Shown here: piece after piece, positions 1-9,257 of the stretch | Layout: each line of letters opens with the position of its first letter | Position numbering within the stretch: position 1 is the first letter of the stretch | Assembly: GCA_041399085.1 (NCBI GenBank) | Contig: JAWKTM010000084.1 | Location: 1-28,600 of the forward strand | Direction of reading: 5' to 3' | Length of the DNA stretch: 28,600 bases | From: JAWKTM01 sp041399085 | Lineage (GTDB): Bacteria > Planctomycetota > Planctomycetia > Pirellulales > Pirellulaceae | The notes under the pieces: generated by a model | The model's database searches: none | Told to the model about the DNA's origin: nothing | What the model saw: only the letters and a program-made list of their open reading frames with translations | Program-made: the position numbers and the translations under genes

Positions 1-663
1 CGTTGCGTGCAGTTGATGTTCGTCCTGTTTTATGGCGTGTTCTTGCTCTCGGCGTTTCTGGCGTATCGCAAGGATCTTTGGCCGACTTACGCCGAGGATG
101 TCTTGTCGGCCGAAATGATTACCGGCATGGAAGAGATGCACACGGCTAGCACCTCTGGTGGCTCCAATCCATTCGGAACCAGCGCCTATATTTGGCACAA
201 TACCAGTATTGGTTTGAAATGTTTTGTAAGTGGGCTGCTGGTGATACCAGGCTTGTTTATCACGATGTTCAATGCGGCCACGTTGGGAGCCGTATTTGGA
301 TATATGGCGCGTCCCGATGTCGAACAGACGAAAACTTTTTATGAGTTTGTTACGGCTCATGGTCCTTTTGAATTGACCGCCATCGTCCTCTCGGCTGGCG
401 CGGGACTGCGGTTGGGTGTCTCGTGGATGTCGACCAAGGGACTTGGCCGCCTGGCCTCGCTTCAGAAGACGGGGCGTGAAACATTGCCGGTGATGGGATC
501 GGCCATTATTATGTTCGCCTTGGCCGCGATCACCGAAGCTTCTCTCAGTCCGTCGACCTTGCCCTACTGGGTAAAAGCCACGGTCGCCATCGTCTCCAGC
601 GGAATGCTGACTTTCTATTTCGTGGTACTCGGGTTTCCCCGGAGCGATTCGCGTGCAGTTTGA
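1..663 (+). CDS. SpoIIM/DUF95-family integral membrane protein (5' end outside window)
   Basis: The frame is open from the first base, so the N-terminus lies outside the window; the GTG at 7 is only the first internal start. About 220 residues are visible with roughly five hydrophobic segments (from the GTG: near 3-20, 70-96, 120-138, 160-176 and 188-207). The pattern of an Asn-containing membrane entry followed by a Gly/Pro-rich segment, then 'HGPFELTAI' and a Gly-rich helix, is typical of the stage II sporulation protein M family. Outside sporulating bacteria this family is found with DUF4129, MoxR and DUF58 genes in an envelope cluster of unclear function, and the DUF4129 gene two places downstream fits. 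The next gene starts 11 bases before this stop, so the two are probably translationally coupled. The family call is fairly safe; the molecular role is unknown. Confidence 0.8.
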   Translation, partial: RCVQLMFVLFYGVFLLSAFLAYRKDLWPTYAEDVLSAEMITGMEEMHTASTSGGSNPFGTSAYIWHNTSIGLKCFVSGLLVIPGLFITMFNAATLGAVFGYMARPDVEQTKTFYEFVTAHGPFELTAIVLSAGAGLRLGVSWMSTKGLGRLASLQKTGRETLPVMGSAIIMFALAAITEASLSPSTLPYWVKATVAIVSSGMLTFYFVVLGFPRSDSRAV

Positions 664-1570
664 CCAAACGCAAATCTCGATACGCGAACGCGGACCGCTC
701 GAGACGCTCGATCTAGCGCTGCATGTGACGCGACGCTACGCTTGGCCGTTGCTCGTGACCATGACTTGCGGCGTGGCCCCGTTGATGCTGCTGAATTACC
801 TGCTGATCGGCTGGATGGGCCGTGTCGAGTATGGTCAATTCATGACCAACGAGGACATGTGGAGCGTGTTTCGCTATGGGTATGACATGAGCGTGCTGGT
901 GTTCCTGGAAGTTCAATTGGCGTCGGCGTTCGCCACGCGTTTTATTGGCCAAGCCGTGTTTTGGGAACGCCCGAAGCTGCGTGATGTATTGTCCAGCGTG
1001 CTAAAAACCACGCCGGCGCTGTTCGTTTGGCAGGCTGTCACCCGCGGTCCGTTTTTCGCGTGGTTACTGTTGGTGTTAATCGACCATCGCACCGAGTTCA
1101 CTTTTCGCGAGGGATTGGCCCTGCCGCTCTTGGTCGCTTGGTCCGCATTCATTCGAGCCCTTCATCCGTTCATGAATGAGATTATTGTCTTGGAGGGCAA
1201 CCCATCGTTTTCCAAGAATCCTCAAGTCGTCACGATTTGGCGCCGCACGGGGATGTTGCACAGCTCGATGTCCGGCGACTTAATGATTCGATGGATCGGC
1301 GCGGCGGTTGTGGGGTGCCTACTCGCGTGCGCCGTATTCGGCACCTTTCTTTTTATATCCGGTGTGTTCCTGAACGATTGGTTGGTGGGGCCAATTCTTA
1401 TGCATTTGGGATTTCCGATCTCATTATGGCTCGTGGCGTCGTATATGACGGTGTATCGCTTTTTGAGCTATTTGGATACCCGCATCCGGACGGAGGGCTG
1501 GGAGGTGGAACTGCGCATGCGAGCCGAAGCGAATCGGCTGCGTGGACCTCAATTGGGAGACGCCGCGTGA
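653..1570 (+). CDS. uncharacterised multi-pass membrane protein of the SpoIIM-DUF4129 operon
   Basis: The protein has 305 residues and starts at a GTG that overlaps the end of the SpoIIM-like gene; the next gene's ATG overlaps its TGA. I recognise no named domain. Hydrophobic stretches lie near residues 32-55, 80-100, 118-145, 150-170, 213-240 and 245-270, which suggests about six membrane passes. The N-terminus and the Arg/Glu-rich C-terminal tail (last 30 residues) are polar and probably cytoplasmic. The overlaps on both sides place it in one transcription unit with the SpoIIM-like and DUF4129 proteins, so it is likely a subunit or accessory of the same envelope complex. That role is inferred from position only. 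Length and composition look intact. Confidence 0.75.
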   Translation: MQFDQTQISIRERGPLETLDLALHVTRRYAWPLLVTMTCGVAPLMLLNYLLIGWMGRVEYGQFMTNEDMWSVFRYGYDMSVLVFLEVQLASAFATRFIGQAVFWERPKLRDVLSSVLKTTPALFVWQAVTRGPFFAWLLLVLIDHRTEFTFREGLALPLLVAWSAFIRALHPFMNEIIVLEGNPSFSKNPQVVTIWRRTGMLHSSMSGDLMIRWIGAAVVGCLLACAVFGTFLFISGVFLNDWLVGPILMHLGFPISLWLVASYMTVYRFLSYLDTRIRTEGWEVELRMRAEANRLRGPQLGDAA

Positions 1571-2403
1571 TGAGAGTCGAACTCATGGCAAGGGCGACCG
1601 GCGTTTCGTGCTTCGTGGCAGCGGTGTTGGCCACCGCGGTCATGCTGGGCGTTGCTCCCGCGTCGCGAGCGTGCGCCGCCGAGGATCCCGTGGAAGCGCC
1701 CGTCGAAGCCACGCGAGACGCCTTGAACGGGCCCGTTAATTTTCCTTGGTACGATGCCGAGACCGATTCGCTCCGCCGCATCAATGTGCGGGAACAGCGG
1801 GACGATGCCGCCGCCAATCGGGCGTCGAAGTGGGAAGCCACGCCGTCGGGCGGCGGGGCGGCGGCGCCTACCGGCAATTATTCGTTCGATTGGCTGGCGT
1901 CGTTGGCCAAGGCATTCATAGTCGTGATTGGAGTTTTGTTGGCGGTCGGTTTGGTGTGGTTGTTGATTTGGGCGTTTCTCAAGGGCGAAGCGGCGCTGGC
2001 CAAGGCGGCAGGCAAGGAAGAAGACGAGGAAGTCGAGGAGACGGATGTTGAGCGGATCGAACGATTGCCGTTTCAGGTCGACCGACCCCAAACCGACTTG
2101 CTGGGCGAAGCGCGTCGGCAATACGAAGCGGGTAATTTCGCCGAGGCGGTGATCTACTATTTCAGTTACCAGCTTGTGCAGTTAGACAAACATCATTGGA
2201 TCCGACTGGCCAAAGGGAAGACGAACCGGCAATACTTGCGCGAAGTGCGTCAGCAAGCGGCGCTCCGTGAGATGTTGGAGGCGACGATGTTCGCTTTCGA
2301 GGATGTCTTTTTCGGCCATCATCCGCTCAGCCGCGATCGGTTCGAGAACGTGTGGCGGCGGTTGGACGAATTTCAATCCCAGGTACAGCAGACGGGCGCA
2401 TGA
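1570..2403 (+). CDS. DUF4129 domain-containing membrane protein
   Basis: I chose the ATG at 1570, which overlaps the previous stop codon, although the frame is open further upstream; this gives 277 residues. Residues 1-37 look like a cleavable signal peptide ending near 'ACAAED'. Next come a periplasmic stretch of about 75 residues, one membrane helix near 113-137, an acidic linker (145-165) and a cytoplasmic C-terminal domain (about 178-267). That domain has the DUF4129 layout: an 'ARRQYEAGNF' helix, a 'YYFSYQLVQLD' segment, the 'TNRQYLREV' motif and a final 'FEDVFFGHHPLSRDRFENVW' block. DUF4129 proteins occur with MoxR, DUF58 and SpoIIM-like proteins, and sometimes with transglutaminase domains; their function is not settled. 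The next gene starts inside this gene's stop codon. Confidence 0.85.
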   Translation: MRVELMARATGVSCFVAAVLATAVMLGVAPASRACAAEDPVEAPVEATRDALNGPVNFPWYDAETDSLRRINVREQRDDAAANRASKWEATPSGGGAAAPTGNYSFDWLASLAKAFIVVIGVLLAVGLVWLLIWAFLKGEAALAKAAGKEEDEEVEETDVERIERLPFQVDRPQTDLLGEARRQYEAGNFAEAVIYYFSYQLVQLDKHHWIRLAKGKTNRQYLREVRQQAALREMLEATMFAFEDVFFGHHPLSRDRFENVWRRLDEFQSQVQQTGA

Positions 2404-3809
2404 GACCGACGCGCGACCAATTACGTCGAAACTTACACACCGGCGAACGGATCCATCGGACGTTGGCTCGGATGCGGGCTGGCATCGCGTGCTGGTTGTT
2501 GGGCGCACTGGCGGTCGTCGGTGGTTGCTCGCGAGGCGGCGGCATCCATGACACCTATGGCCAGCGGCGCGGCTACGAAGGCTCGGATAGCGTGAACGGA
2601 ACGGCGGTGCTGGCCAACTTGTTCGAGCAGTCGGGCTATCGCGTCTTCACGTGGCAGCGACTGTCGCCGAAGCTGGAAGACGCGGACGTGATCGTGTGGG
2701 CGCCTGACGATTTTCGGCCACCCACGGCCGAACAACGTGACTTCATCGAAGAGTGGCTTTGGACCGAGCCGGGACGCACGTTTGTCTATATCGGCCGCGA
2801 TTTTGACGCGGCGTCGGAGTACTGGCGCACGATTCGACAAGGAGCTCCGCCGAATCAAGCCGCGGAGCTGGCGCGGCGATTGGCGCAAGCTCAATCGGAG
2901 CACGATAGTCGCCGAGCTGTGATGCCGAGCGAACAGTACGTGCGTTGGTTCACGTTGCGGTCGAACAAGGCGCCCGTGCAAGTCCGCGATTTACAGGGTC
3001 CGTGGTCCGCGGGGATTGATGCCTCGAAGACGGACATCCGCGTCGAGGCCCGTTTCGATATTCCCACGCTGACCGAATCCGTGCCCGCCGAGCGGGAAGC
3101 CGACAAAATTCGGGTCAAGCAAAACAGCGGGACCAACAACGCGCCAACCAACCCCAAAGCCTTCAACATGGTCGATTACGACGCGGCGACCTACGTTGGC
3201 GAAGGGGACGGCCTGGATCTGCCCGACTACGAACCACTGTTGTATTCGCGCGACGCGACGCTGGTCACGCGCATCACCGAGTCGCACTGGGACGACAGCC
3301 AACTGATCGTGGTGACCAATGGTTCGTTCCTGCTGAACATGCCGTTGGTCAATCACGAGAACCGCAAATTGGCGGGCAAGTTGGTCGAAGCCTGCGGCGA
3401 CGGCAAGCTGGCTGTCTTCGTCGAGAGCGGCCCGTATGGTATCGCCGTCTATGACGAGGAACCGACGGCCAAATATCCGACCGGTTTGGAAGTGTTCACG
3501 GTGTGGCCGCTCGCTCCGATCGCACTGCACTTCGCGGTGTTGGGCATCATCGTTTGCTTTTGCATGCTGCCGATCTTTGGGAGGCCAATCGAACCCGAAT
3601 TGGACAGCATCTCGGACTTCGGCAAACATATCGAAGCGCTCGGCCGATTGCTGGAACGCACGCGGGACGACAAGTACGCTCGAACTCGGCTGCGGCAGTA
3701 CTATGAGAAGGTCAAAGGCGAGGCCCCGGCGTTTTTGGTCGAGCCTGAAGTCGGCCCGCCCATTCGCTCCACGCCCCCCATACCTTCCGCGCCAAGTCAG
3801 TCATTGTGA
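2400..3809 (+). CDS. DUF4350 domain-containing protein, probable lipoprotein
   Basis: The ATG at 2400 overlaps the DUF4129 stop (469 residues). A second in-frame ATG at 2472 would start a clean lipoprotein signal, 'MRAGIACWLLGALAVVGGC', with a lipobox ending in Cys; it gives 445 residues and may be the real start. After the signal, a Tyr/Gly-rich segment ('SDSVNGTAVLANLFEQSGY') leads into a DUF4350-like region about linear elements missing from an incomplete or hidden state: 'DADVIVWAPDDF', then 'GRTFVYIGRD'. A later block, 'DDSQLIVVTNGSFLLNMPLVNHENR', has the usual ending of these domains. A membrane helix lies near residues 378-400 (from 2400), followed by a cytoplasmic tail of about 70 residues. 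DUF4350 proteins usually sit between DUF4129 and MoxR genes; here no MoxR gene follows. Function unknown. Confidence 0.8.
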   Translation: MRPTRDQLRRNLHTGERIHRTLARMRAGIACWLLGALAVVGGCSRGGGIHDTYGQRRGYEGSDSVNGTAVLANLFEQSGYRVFTWQRLSPKLEDADVIVWAPDDFRPPTAEQRDFIEEWLWTEPGRTFVYIGRDFDAASEYWRTIRQGAPPNQAAELARRLAQAQSEHDSRRAVMPSEQYVRWFTLRSNKAPVQVRDLQGPWSAGIDASKTDIRVEARFDIPTLTESVPAEREADKIRVKQNSGTNNAPTNPKAFNMVDYDAATYVGEGDGLDLPDYEPLLYSRDATLVTRITESHWDDSQLIVVTNGSFLLNMPLVNHENRKLAGKLVEACGDGKLAVFVESGPYGIAVYDEEPTAKYPTGLEVFTVWPLAPIALHFAVLGIIVCFCMLPIFGRPIEPELDSISDFGKHIEALGRLLERTRDDKYARTRLRQYYEKVKGEAPAFLVEPEVGPPIRSTPPIPSAPSQSL

Positions 3810-3845
3810 GCGTTTCCGCCGCTTGATCGCCCGCTCGCGCCGTTG

Positions 3846-4800
3846 TTATTTCAAACTCGGCGTCGATTTCCCGATGATTGGTTGGCGATCGGCCCGGTGT
3901 CCCAACCGACGATGCACTTCCGGGTCAGATTCTGGAAGCGACCGTCGCACCGAACCATCGCACATCACGAAGTTACAAACCGATCGATGGGCACTTCCAT
4001 CCGCCCCGATGCCGTCACGTTGACTTCATCCTGCAGCGGCGTCCAGCCAGCGCGGTCCAGCGTGCGATGTCGAAATCGTCTCCCGAATACATCGATTGAT
4101 CGTCGCCCTGGTCCGAGCCAGTGGAGTAAGCTTCCCACGGAAGATTCTTCTCACCGACCAAATAGGTCAGACTTGTTCCGTCGCGGATATCCGCGAATCG
4201 CACTTCGCTGCGCAGTTAACGCCGGTGCCGCGGTACGGCCAGAGGTACAGCGACGAGTCTCCTTGCGCCAATGTCATGGCCCCGGCCCCGAATCCATAAA
4301 CTCAGTGCCCGAATTGATCGCGTAGTCGATTTCAGCGGCCGTGCCGCACTGAAATCGGCATTGGGCGGGAAACGCGTATTAGGATACAGAGCGCCCGGCG
4401 CGTGCTGGGCAATGAAACACCTCGATGACCACCCGTCATGTCATGCAGGCGTGCCATGCGATCCGCATTCGTAGCCGAGCCCTGGGCGGTACCACGCACG
4501 GATTGTTGTTCGAGAGAAATGGCGGCAGTGTGTTGAAAATCCAAATCAACGGTTGTTGCCGTTCGAAACCGGGCGATCTGATCGCTGACCCATAAATAAC
4601 CCCAGCCGTTCGTTTGCAAGGGTGGCGATAGCGGATTCATGCAACTTGAACTGCCAAACCGATTTGCTTCGTGATGATTCTGGCACTCAGTCCGTCGCAG
4701 CCGACTCGCGCGCCATCTGAAAACCGGAAAACGTGGATCGCCATCAAGACGCCAAGACGCCGACGATACAACTCAACAAGGTGAACCCAGCTTTGATAAG
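3846..4800 (-). pseudogene. decayed DUF1559 (type IV prepilin-like) gene
   Basis: Read on the minus strand, successive frames give parts of one DUF1559 protein in the right order. First comes a damaged prepilin leader ('GFTLLSCIVGVL') and 'QMARESAA'. Then follow 'KQIGLAVQ', 'NPLSPPLQTNGWGYLW', 'LEQQSV', 'ALYPNTRFPPNADFSAARPL', 'DYAINSGTEFMDSGPG' and 'MTLAQGDSS'. The longest piece is 'RFADIRDGTSLTYLVGEKNL' leading into 'DQGDDQSMYSGDDFDIARW'. The conserved ending is 'NFVMCDGSVRRSLPESDPE' followed by 'VHRRLGHRADRQPIIGK' and a TAA at 3846-3848. I count at least five frame changes plus internal stops, so it cannot make a full protein. DUF1559 proteins form very large paralogous families in planctomycetes, with pilin-like N-termini and probable surface location. 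The family identity is firm; the exact 5' boundary is not. Confidence 0.85.
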
Positions 4801-4869
4801 TAATTCGTTGTGTTTTTACATTTTGCAACAAGGGCACTTATCCTTTTCACCGAAGCGTTGGGCGACCAT

Positions 4870-5520
4870 TTAGCGATTGATCTTGAGGTGCTGGCAATGC
4901 CTTTCCTGCTGACCGCCATCGTCGGAAACGCGTCTTCCAGATCGATGATACTCCAATTGAAAGCAGCGCGCAGATCACGGATGCCTTGGTCGGTGACTTG
5001 CGTTTGACCCAGACTGAGCGCTCAAAGGCATCTCCGCCAAATGCCGGCAGCCGGCATCGGTGATAAAGTCTCTCCAGAGTGACAGCCGCGTAAGGTGAGC
5101 GCGGGCCGCCAACGATTCCAGTCCTGATCGGTTATCCTGGTGGCGTCCAACGTCAGCGATTGCAACTTCGGCACGCCCGCAAGATGCTTTGATGCCCACG
5201 TCGCCGACACGCGTCCGCGACAACGAGACAGTCATCGGGTTCGGCAGACCGACTAGGTGAACCATGCCCGCGTCGGTGACCTGAGTCTGATCGATCGGCA
5301 GATGTGCTCTCAATCCCTACCGCTCAACGATTCCAGGTCGGAGTCCGTCACACCGAACCGCTGGGCGCGCGTCGATCTCGGTGCGAGTGCCCGCCTTGAC
5401 CTCGGCCACTGCGGCCTGAAACCATTGCGAGTCGGTTGGCTCGCGGCATCCACTCAATTTGCAACACGCGACCATTACCAAGGTCACCGCAGCCGCTTGA
5501 ACCCGTGAACTTCGATTCAT
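4870..5520 (-). pseudogene. decayed leucine-rich-repeat lipoprotein gene
   Basis: The start is well preserved: an ATG at 5518-5520 preceded by GGAGG eight bases upstream, then a lipoprotein signal ending 'CCKLSGC'. The frame then closes and repeats continue in other frames: 'QVTDAGMVHLVGLPN', 'TVSLSRTRVGDVGIKHLAGV', 'PKLQSLTLDATRITDQ', 'LESLAA', 'LSLWRDFITDAGCRHLAEMP' and 'LGQTQVTDQGIRDL'. These are the TDAG-type leucine-rich repeats common in planctomycete secreted proteins. At least three frame shifts are needed to join them. The intact gene would have encoded a surface or periplasmic LRR lipoprotein of about 200 residues. The 3' limit is vague because the sequence runs into the DUF1559 relic without a clear stop. 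Confidence 0.75.
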
Positions 5521-5564
5521 GTCGAAGCCTCCTCCACACGGATCACCCCATCCCACTGCAACCG

Positions 5565-7434
5565 GGGCAAGCCTAAATCACCACGCACTCGATTCGCCTC
5601 GTCCGCCGCAATGCCGTTGATCAGACGGTTCCGCCTAGAATCGTCACTGGCTCGAATCGGCGGAACTGCCGGGGTATTTCCCAGCAGTTTTGAACATCCG
5701 CACAAACACCGCGCAGCCAACCTGGCAGGGGACCGACCCACCGATCGCGCAAGTCCACCTCGTCCGCTCGCGAACCGGCGGCGGGGCGCTCGGGGCGTCG
5801 ATCTCACATTACCGGATCCAACATCCACACCGGCAGCGAGTAGTTACAGACGCAAGTCGGTCGCCTGGACGTTGCTCGATCCAGCGTTTCCAGCAGTAGC
5901 AGTCTTGCCCCCAGTCGATGTTGCTGTCCAGCAAGTGCTCAGGGCCGCCCCGATATCCGCCCGCCAATTCATTGTAATAGGCGTGGCTGTGGGGAAACAT
6001 CGCCAAAGTTGCTGAACGCCCGTCCACGTCAGTGCCGCGCGACGGTTCCTGCCAGACCTGCCCGCGTTCCACATCCATCAGCTCAACCAAATGAATACGA
6101 ATGGATAGGCGGGTAACACATATCGCAAGTGATGATTGAATCCCCGTCTGTAACTGTTTAAACACGAACAGCACGATCGCCAGCGAGCAACACGAACTCG
6201 CGCCAATCCGCCGCATGTCCCCGCGCGCGGCGAATGAAATCCCCACGGTGAGCGCAGCCAGCACGAGCGATTCGAGCGGTGTCTTCACCAACGACCCGCA
6301 GGCGTAATAATACCACCAACCGCCAATCCGCCATTTCCACGCGCAAGCATGTCGAAGACATCCGTCCTTCAAAGTCCAGTTTCTGCCGATCAATCCCCAA
6401 CACATAATCTGCCGGGAGCGGAACCGGTACATCTCGCAACCATGTTAGCCGAAAGCGGTTGCCCAACTGTGGACCATGTGGTCTGTCCGGCGATAAACCG
6501 CCTAACGTCCCGCTGACGAACAAATCTGCCCTAATCGACGACCTCGCGTTCCTGAACGCATATCCCGTGTTCAGCACATGCAGAGCGACCAGCCCCATCA
6601 CCAGCAATTGCACTGCCTCGCGGCGAAATGGTGGGGTAACGCGACTCAACCCGTTCTGCGTCATCTCCGTCGAGCGCCGCCACGCGCGGTCCACCAGCCA
6701 CATCGCGGGCCAGAGCGGAACGAGAATTAACCAAGTCGTTTTGGTCAATTCCGCGAATCCCACCAAGATGCCCGCCGCGAGCGCCCGCGACCAATCCGGC
6801 TCGCGCAGCCAGCGCCAAAACGCATAACAACAAGTCACACCCAGCGCCGCGGCCGCCGTGTCGGGCGTGAGCATTTGGGCGTTGGCCAGCACCGTCGGAG
6901 ACACACACCACAGCAGCGCTGCCATTAAACCGGACACGCTGCCGTACAGATCCAACGCCCAGCAATAACAGATCACCGCGCCCAGGATGCTGAACGGAAT
7001 GCAAGCCCAACGCCCAAGCGTAAATACCAGAACACATCCTCGCTGTTCATTTTGACCAATGCCGGCCCAGTTCCCACTCGCTGCGATAGCTGGGACCACC
7101 GCCGGTGGAACCAGACCCATCCGCGGCTTAGAAACGCTATCACCGCCGCCGCCGCCACCATCTAACCGCGCCAGCGGCGGGTTCACGCGATAAGCGTCAA
7201 AATTCCCAAACCGCCAATGACTCCATCCGGCAAATGCCTCACTGTCCCACCCCGACTGTGAACCCACGCTCCGTATCCCAGCATCCCGGCATGAACGATC
7301 AGCAGCGCGACCAAAAGCATCTTACGCCTACCGGTACGTCGAATTACAAACGACCACGGAACATTTGCCTCCCGCTGTCGATCCGTACGGTTGCTGACCC
7401 CAATCTCCACGTTCGGATGCATTGGGGAGATCAT
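5565..7434 (-). pseudogene. decayed GT39-type (phospholipid carrier-dependent) glycosyltransferase gene
   Basis: The minus strand holds a large multi-pass glycosyltransferase in several frames. The N-terminal piece has a Lys/Arg-rich start, a first helix and 'LGYGAWVHS'. Next come 'SHWRFGNFDAYRVNPPLAR' and a short block around 'GPALVKMNSEDVFWYLRLG'. A frame intact for about 200 residues then carries 'LTPDTAAAALGV', 'EPDWSRALAAGILVGFAELT' and 'KTTWLILVPLWP'. After another shift come 'WYYYACGSLVKTPLESLVL', 'FPHSHAYYNELAGG', 'HLLDSNIDWGQD' and finally the ending 'EANRVRGDLGLP'. The Asn-Asp-Trp-Gly block and the ending are typical of planctomycete GT39-like proteins, which move sugars from polyprenyl carriers outside the membrane. 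At least four frame changes exclude a working protein. Long conserved stretches suggest more recent decay than the DUF1559 relic. Confidence 0.85.
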
Positions 7435-8383
7435 GTCGAGCCGCCACCTTCAAGTATCGCTATGACACGATGTACGACGTCCCTTTGCGAGTCGAAGTCC
7501 ATTTGCATGGAGCTTGGCCAGTCATAATACACATGATTCGTAACGCCCTTTGACGTATCGATCGACACACCCTCCAGTCGATGCGTTACGTCAAACCAGG
7601 TCGTATGCGCATCCCACGAGACGACCGGAATCGTGGTGGTTGGAAACCCCGCGGTGAGTTCCTCGATCCGTTGCAACACAACGGATTTCCTGCGACCTAC
7701 GTACCGCACACGCGATCGTCATGTTTAACTGAAAACGAGCATCGGGGACACAATATTGACGAATGACAGCAACCAAACTGGGAGGGTAGACGTCAACTCG
7801 TCCCACTAGTCGTTGCTCAGTACTTGTGCCGAAACCCATCAAGCTCGACCAGTTGTACCAATCAAAACTTCGAACTAAGCAATGCAAGCGGTAGAAAACA
7901 CCGCCGCGCACAATCCCACTAGCAGCACGCAGCGATTGTTGGTTCTCAGGGTTGCCGACGGGCGTCGTCGGGCGCGACGAAACACCGTATCAAACGCCTC
8001 AGTATGACGACGCATTGTGCGGTCGAACGCTTGCCGGCATTGAATATCCCGGTTCTCTTATTGAATTTTTGATCCGCGAATACCTTCATCGTTCGCCGAC
8101 TGCTCAGCACTTCCTCCAAATTGATTTCGTGCCATTTCTGAAGGCGAATCCCAACCAGGATAGTGATACGACGAAGCCTGTACCAATGCTCGACCGACTG
8201 GGCAATGATCGGGCTCAGTGCCTGAATACTCTCCTCAATTCGAGTTCGCTGTTCTTCAACGCCCAGATATCCGGTCGCCAACATCACCGAGGGGGCTTGC
8301 GATCGCATCCAGAACGTAATTCCTCCCATCACGGCAAGGCATCCTAAAACGGCGATTGGTATATATGATTTGACTCTTTTCAT
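7431..8383 (-). pseudogene. broken gene for an uncharacterised single-pass membrane protein
   Basis: An ATG at 8381-8383 opens a Lys/Arg start and one helix ('YIPIAVLGCLAVMGGITFW'), followed by a polar domain with 'GVEEQRTRIEESIQALSPII' and 'LEEVLSSRRTMKVFADQKF'. The frame loses sense near 8000. A second frame (about 7911-7710) continues with 'VFYRLHCLVRSFDWYNW' and 'VDVYPPSLVAVIRQYCVPD'. A third (7709-7431) carries 'VVLQRIEELTAGFPTTTIPV' and 'VYYDWPSSMQMDFDSQRDVV', ending in a stop. The three pieces are in order and have protein-like composition, so I read them as one gene of about 300 residues with at least two frameshifts. I recognise no family, and the joined reading is an inference. It lies immediately upstream of the GT39 relic, on the same strand. 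Confidence 0.5.
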
Positions 8384-8525
8384 ATTGTCAGAACCCAGAC
8401 ACACATCATCTGCCGACACCATGATGTGGCGGGAGCCCACCTTGTGCTAGACCATGAATCGACGCTCAAGCTCGGAGCCATATTTGACACCACACTACGA
8501 ATCGAATTACGCGACACTAGATACG

Positions 8526-9185
8526 CTATTTCTTCTTCAGCTTTACGTTGGAGCCAGGGGGAGAGCTGTATCCCCATGTTGCGCTATAGACCCGACTTGG
8601 ACCGTTTTTCTCGGATGTCTTGACGGTGTATCCAATTGATCCCTCCGTACTGCTCGTGACCTTTATCGAGTGGACCACACCTTCCCCTCTCAGCACCTCG
8701 ACATCGCTCCATCCCGATGCAGCGGTGTACTCGTCCGCGTCGATATAACTGGGGTCTTGGATCCACGTACTCTTTCCGAACGCATGCGCATGACAATTGG
8801 TTCTTACATCTTCCGAACCGGACGGTGTATACCCAGAATACTTACTATTATAATAGGCTTTAATCTTTGGCGCGGTCACGGTGCGCGTGTTGCCCATTTC
8901 ATCCGTTCCTGTCTTGTCCAGCGTATAATTGACGTGGCAATGGTCGTAAAACCTTCCCGCGCCCGTTGGCGGCGATGTCTTATGGCCCGATCCACAGTCT
9001 ACGCCGTTTCCAAAATGAACCAAGTCACCGGCCGTGAGTGAAAACGTAACCTTGTAGTCGGTTCCACCTTCCCGAATATCAATCGAATCTTGAGGAATAT
9101 TCGTGCCGGCGGCCCCAGCCGTTTGAGTGGCGAACGCCAGTAAACACAAAGTGAATAGCGTGCTAAGTCGTCGAAATTGTGTCAT
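8526..9185 (-). CDS. secreted protein with an Asn-Cys-His motif, possibly papain-like fold
   Basis: The protein has 219 residues and the frame is intact, unlike its neighbours. Residues 1-26 form a signal peptide ending 'TQTAGAAG'. The mature protein has 'FGNGVDCGSGHKTSPPTGAG', a 'HCHVNYTLD' segment, then 'TNCHAHAFGKSTWIQD' near residue 130, and a later 'VEVLRGEGVVHSIKV' strand followed by 'KTSEKNGPSRVYS'. A Cys-His pair, a later 'GDVV-H'-like strand and a third polar block resemble the order seen in NlpC/P60- and CHAP-like cysteine peptidases or amidases. I offer that only as a possible fold. The C-terminus is very basic ('KLKKK'). It is probably exported to the periplasm or cell surface. 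A weak GGAA-type ribosome site precedes the ATG. Confidence 0.65.
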   Translation of the reverse strand: MTQFRRLSTLFTLCLLAFATQTAGAAGTNIPQDSIDIREGGTDYKVTFSLTAGDLVHFGNGVDCGSGHKTSPPTGAGRFYDHCHVNYTLDKTGTDEMGNTRTVTAPKIKAYYNSKYSGYTPSGSEDVRTNCHAHAFGKSTWIQDPSYIDADEYTAASGWSDVEVLRGEGVVHSIKVTSSTEGSIGYTVKTSEKNGPSRVYSATWGYSSPPGSNVKLKKK

Positions 9186-9257
9186 AGTTAATGTTCCACA
9201 TCTGTAATCGCTATAAATGACCGCGTCTGCAACTGATGAATCAACGACAGCTCCAGC

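Noticed and set aside
1398..1877. Minus-strand open frame opposite the DUF4129 gene
   Set aside because: No ribosome site or domain; the plus-strand genes here overlap in a clean operon.
3846..8383. Genomic island or prophage
   Set aside because: No integrase, transposase, phage gene, tRNA border or direct repeats; the relics are typical planctomycete chromosomal families.
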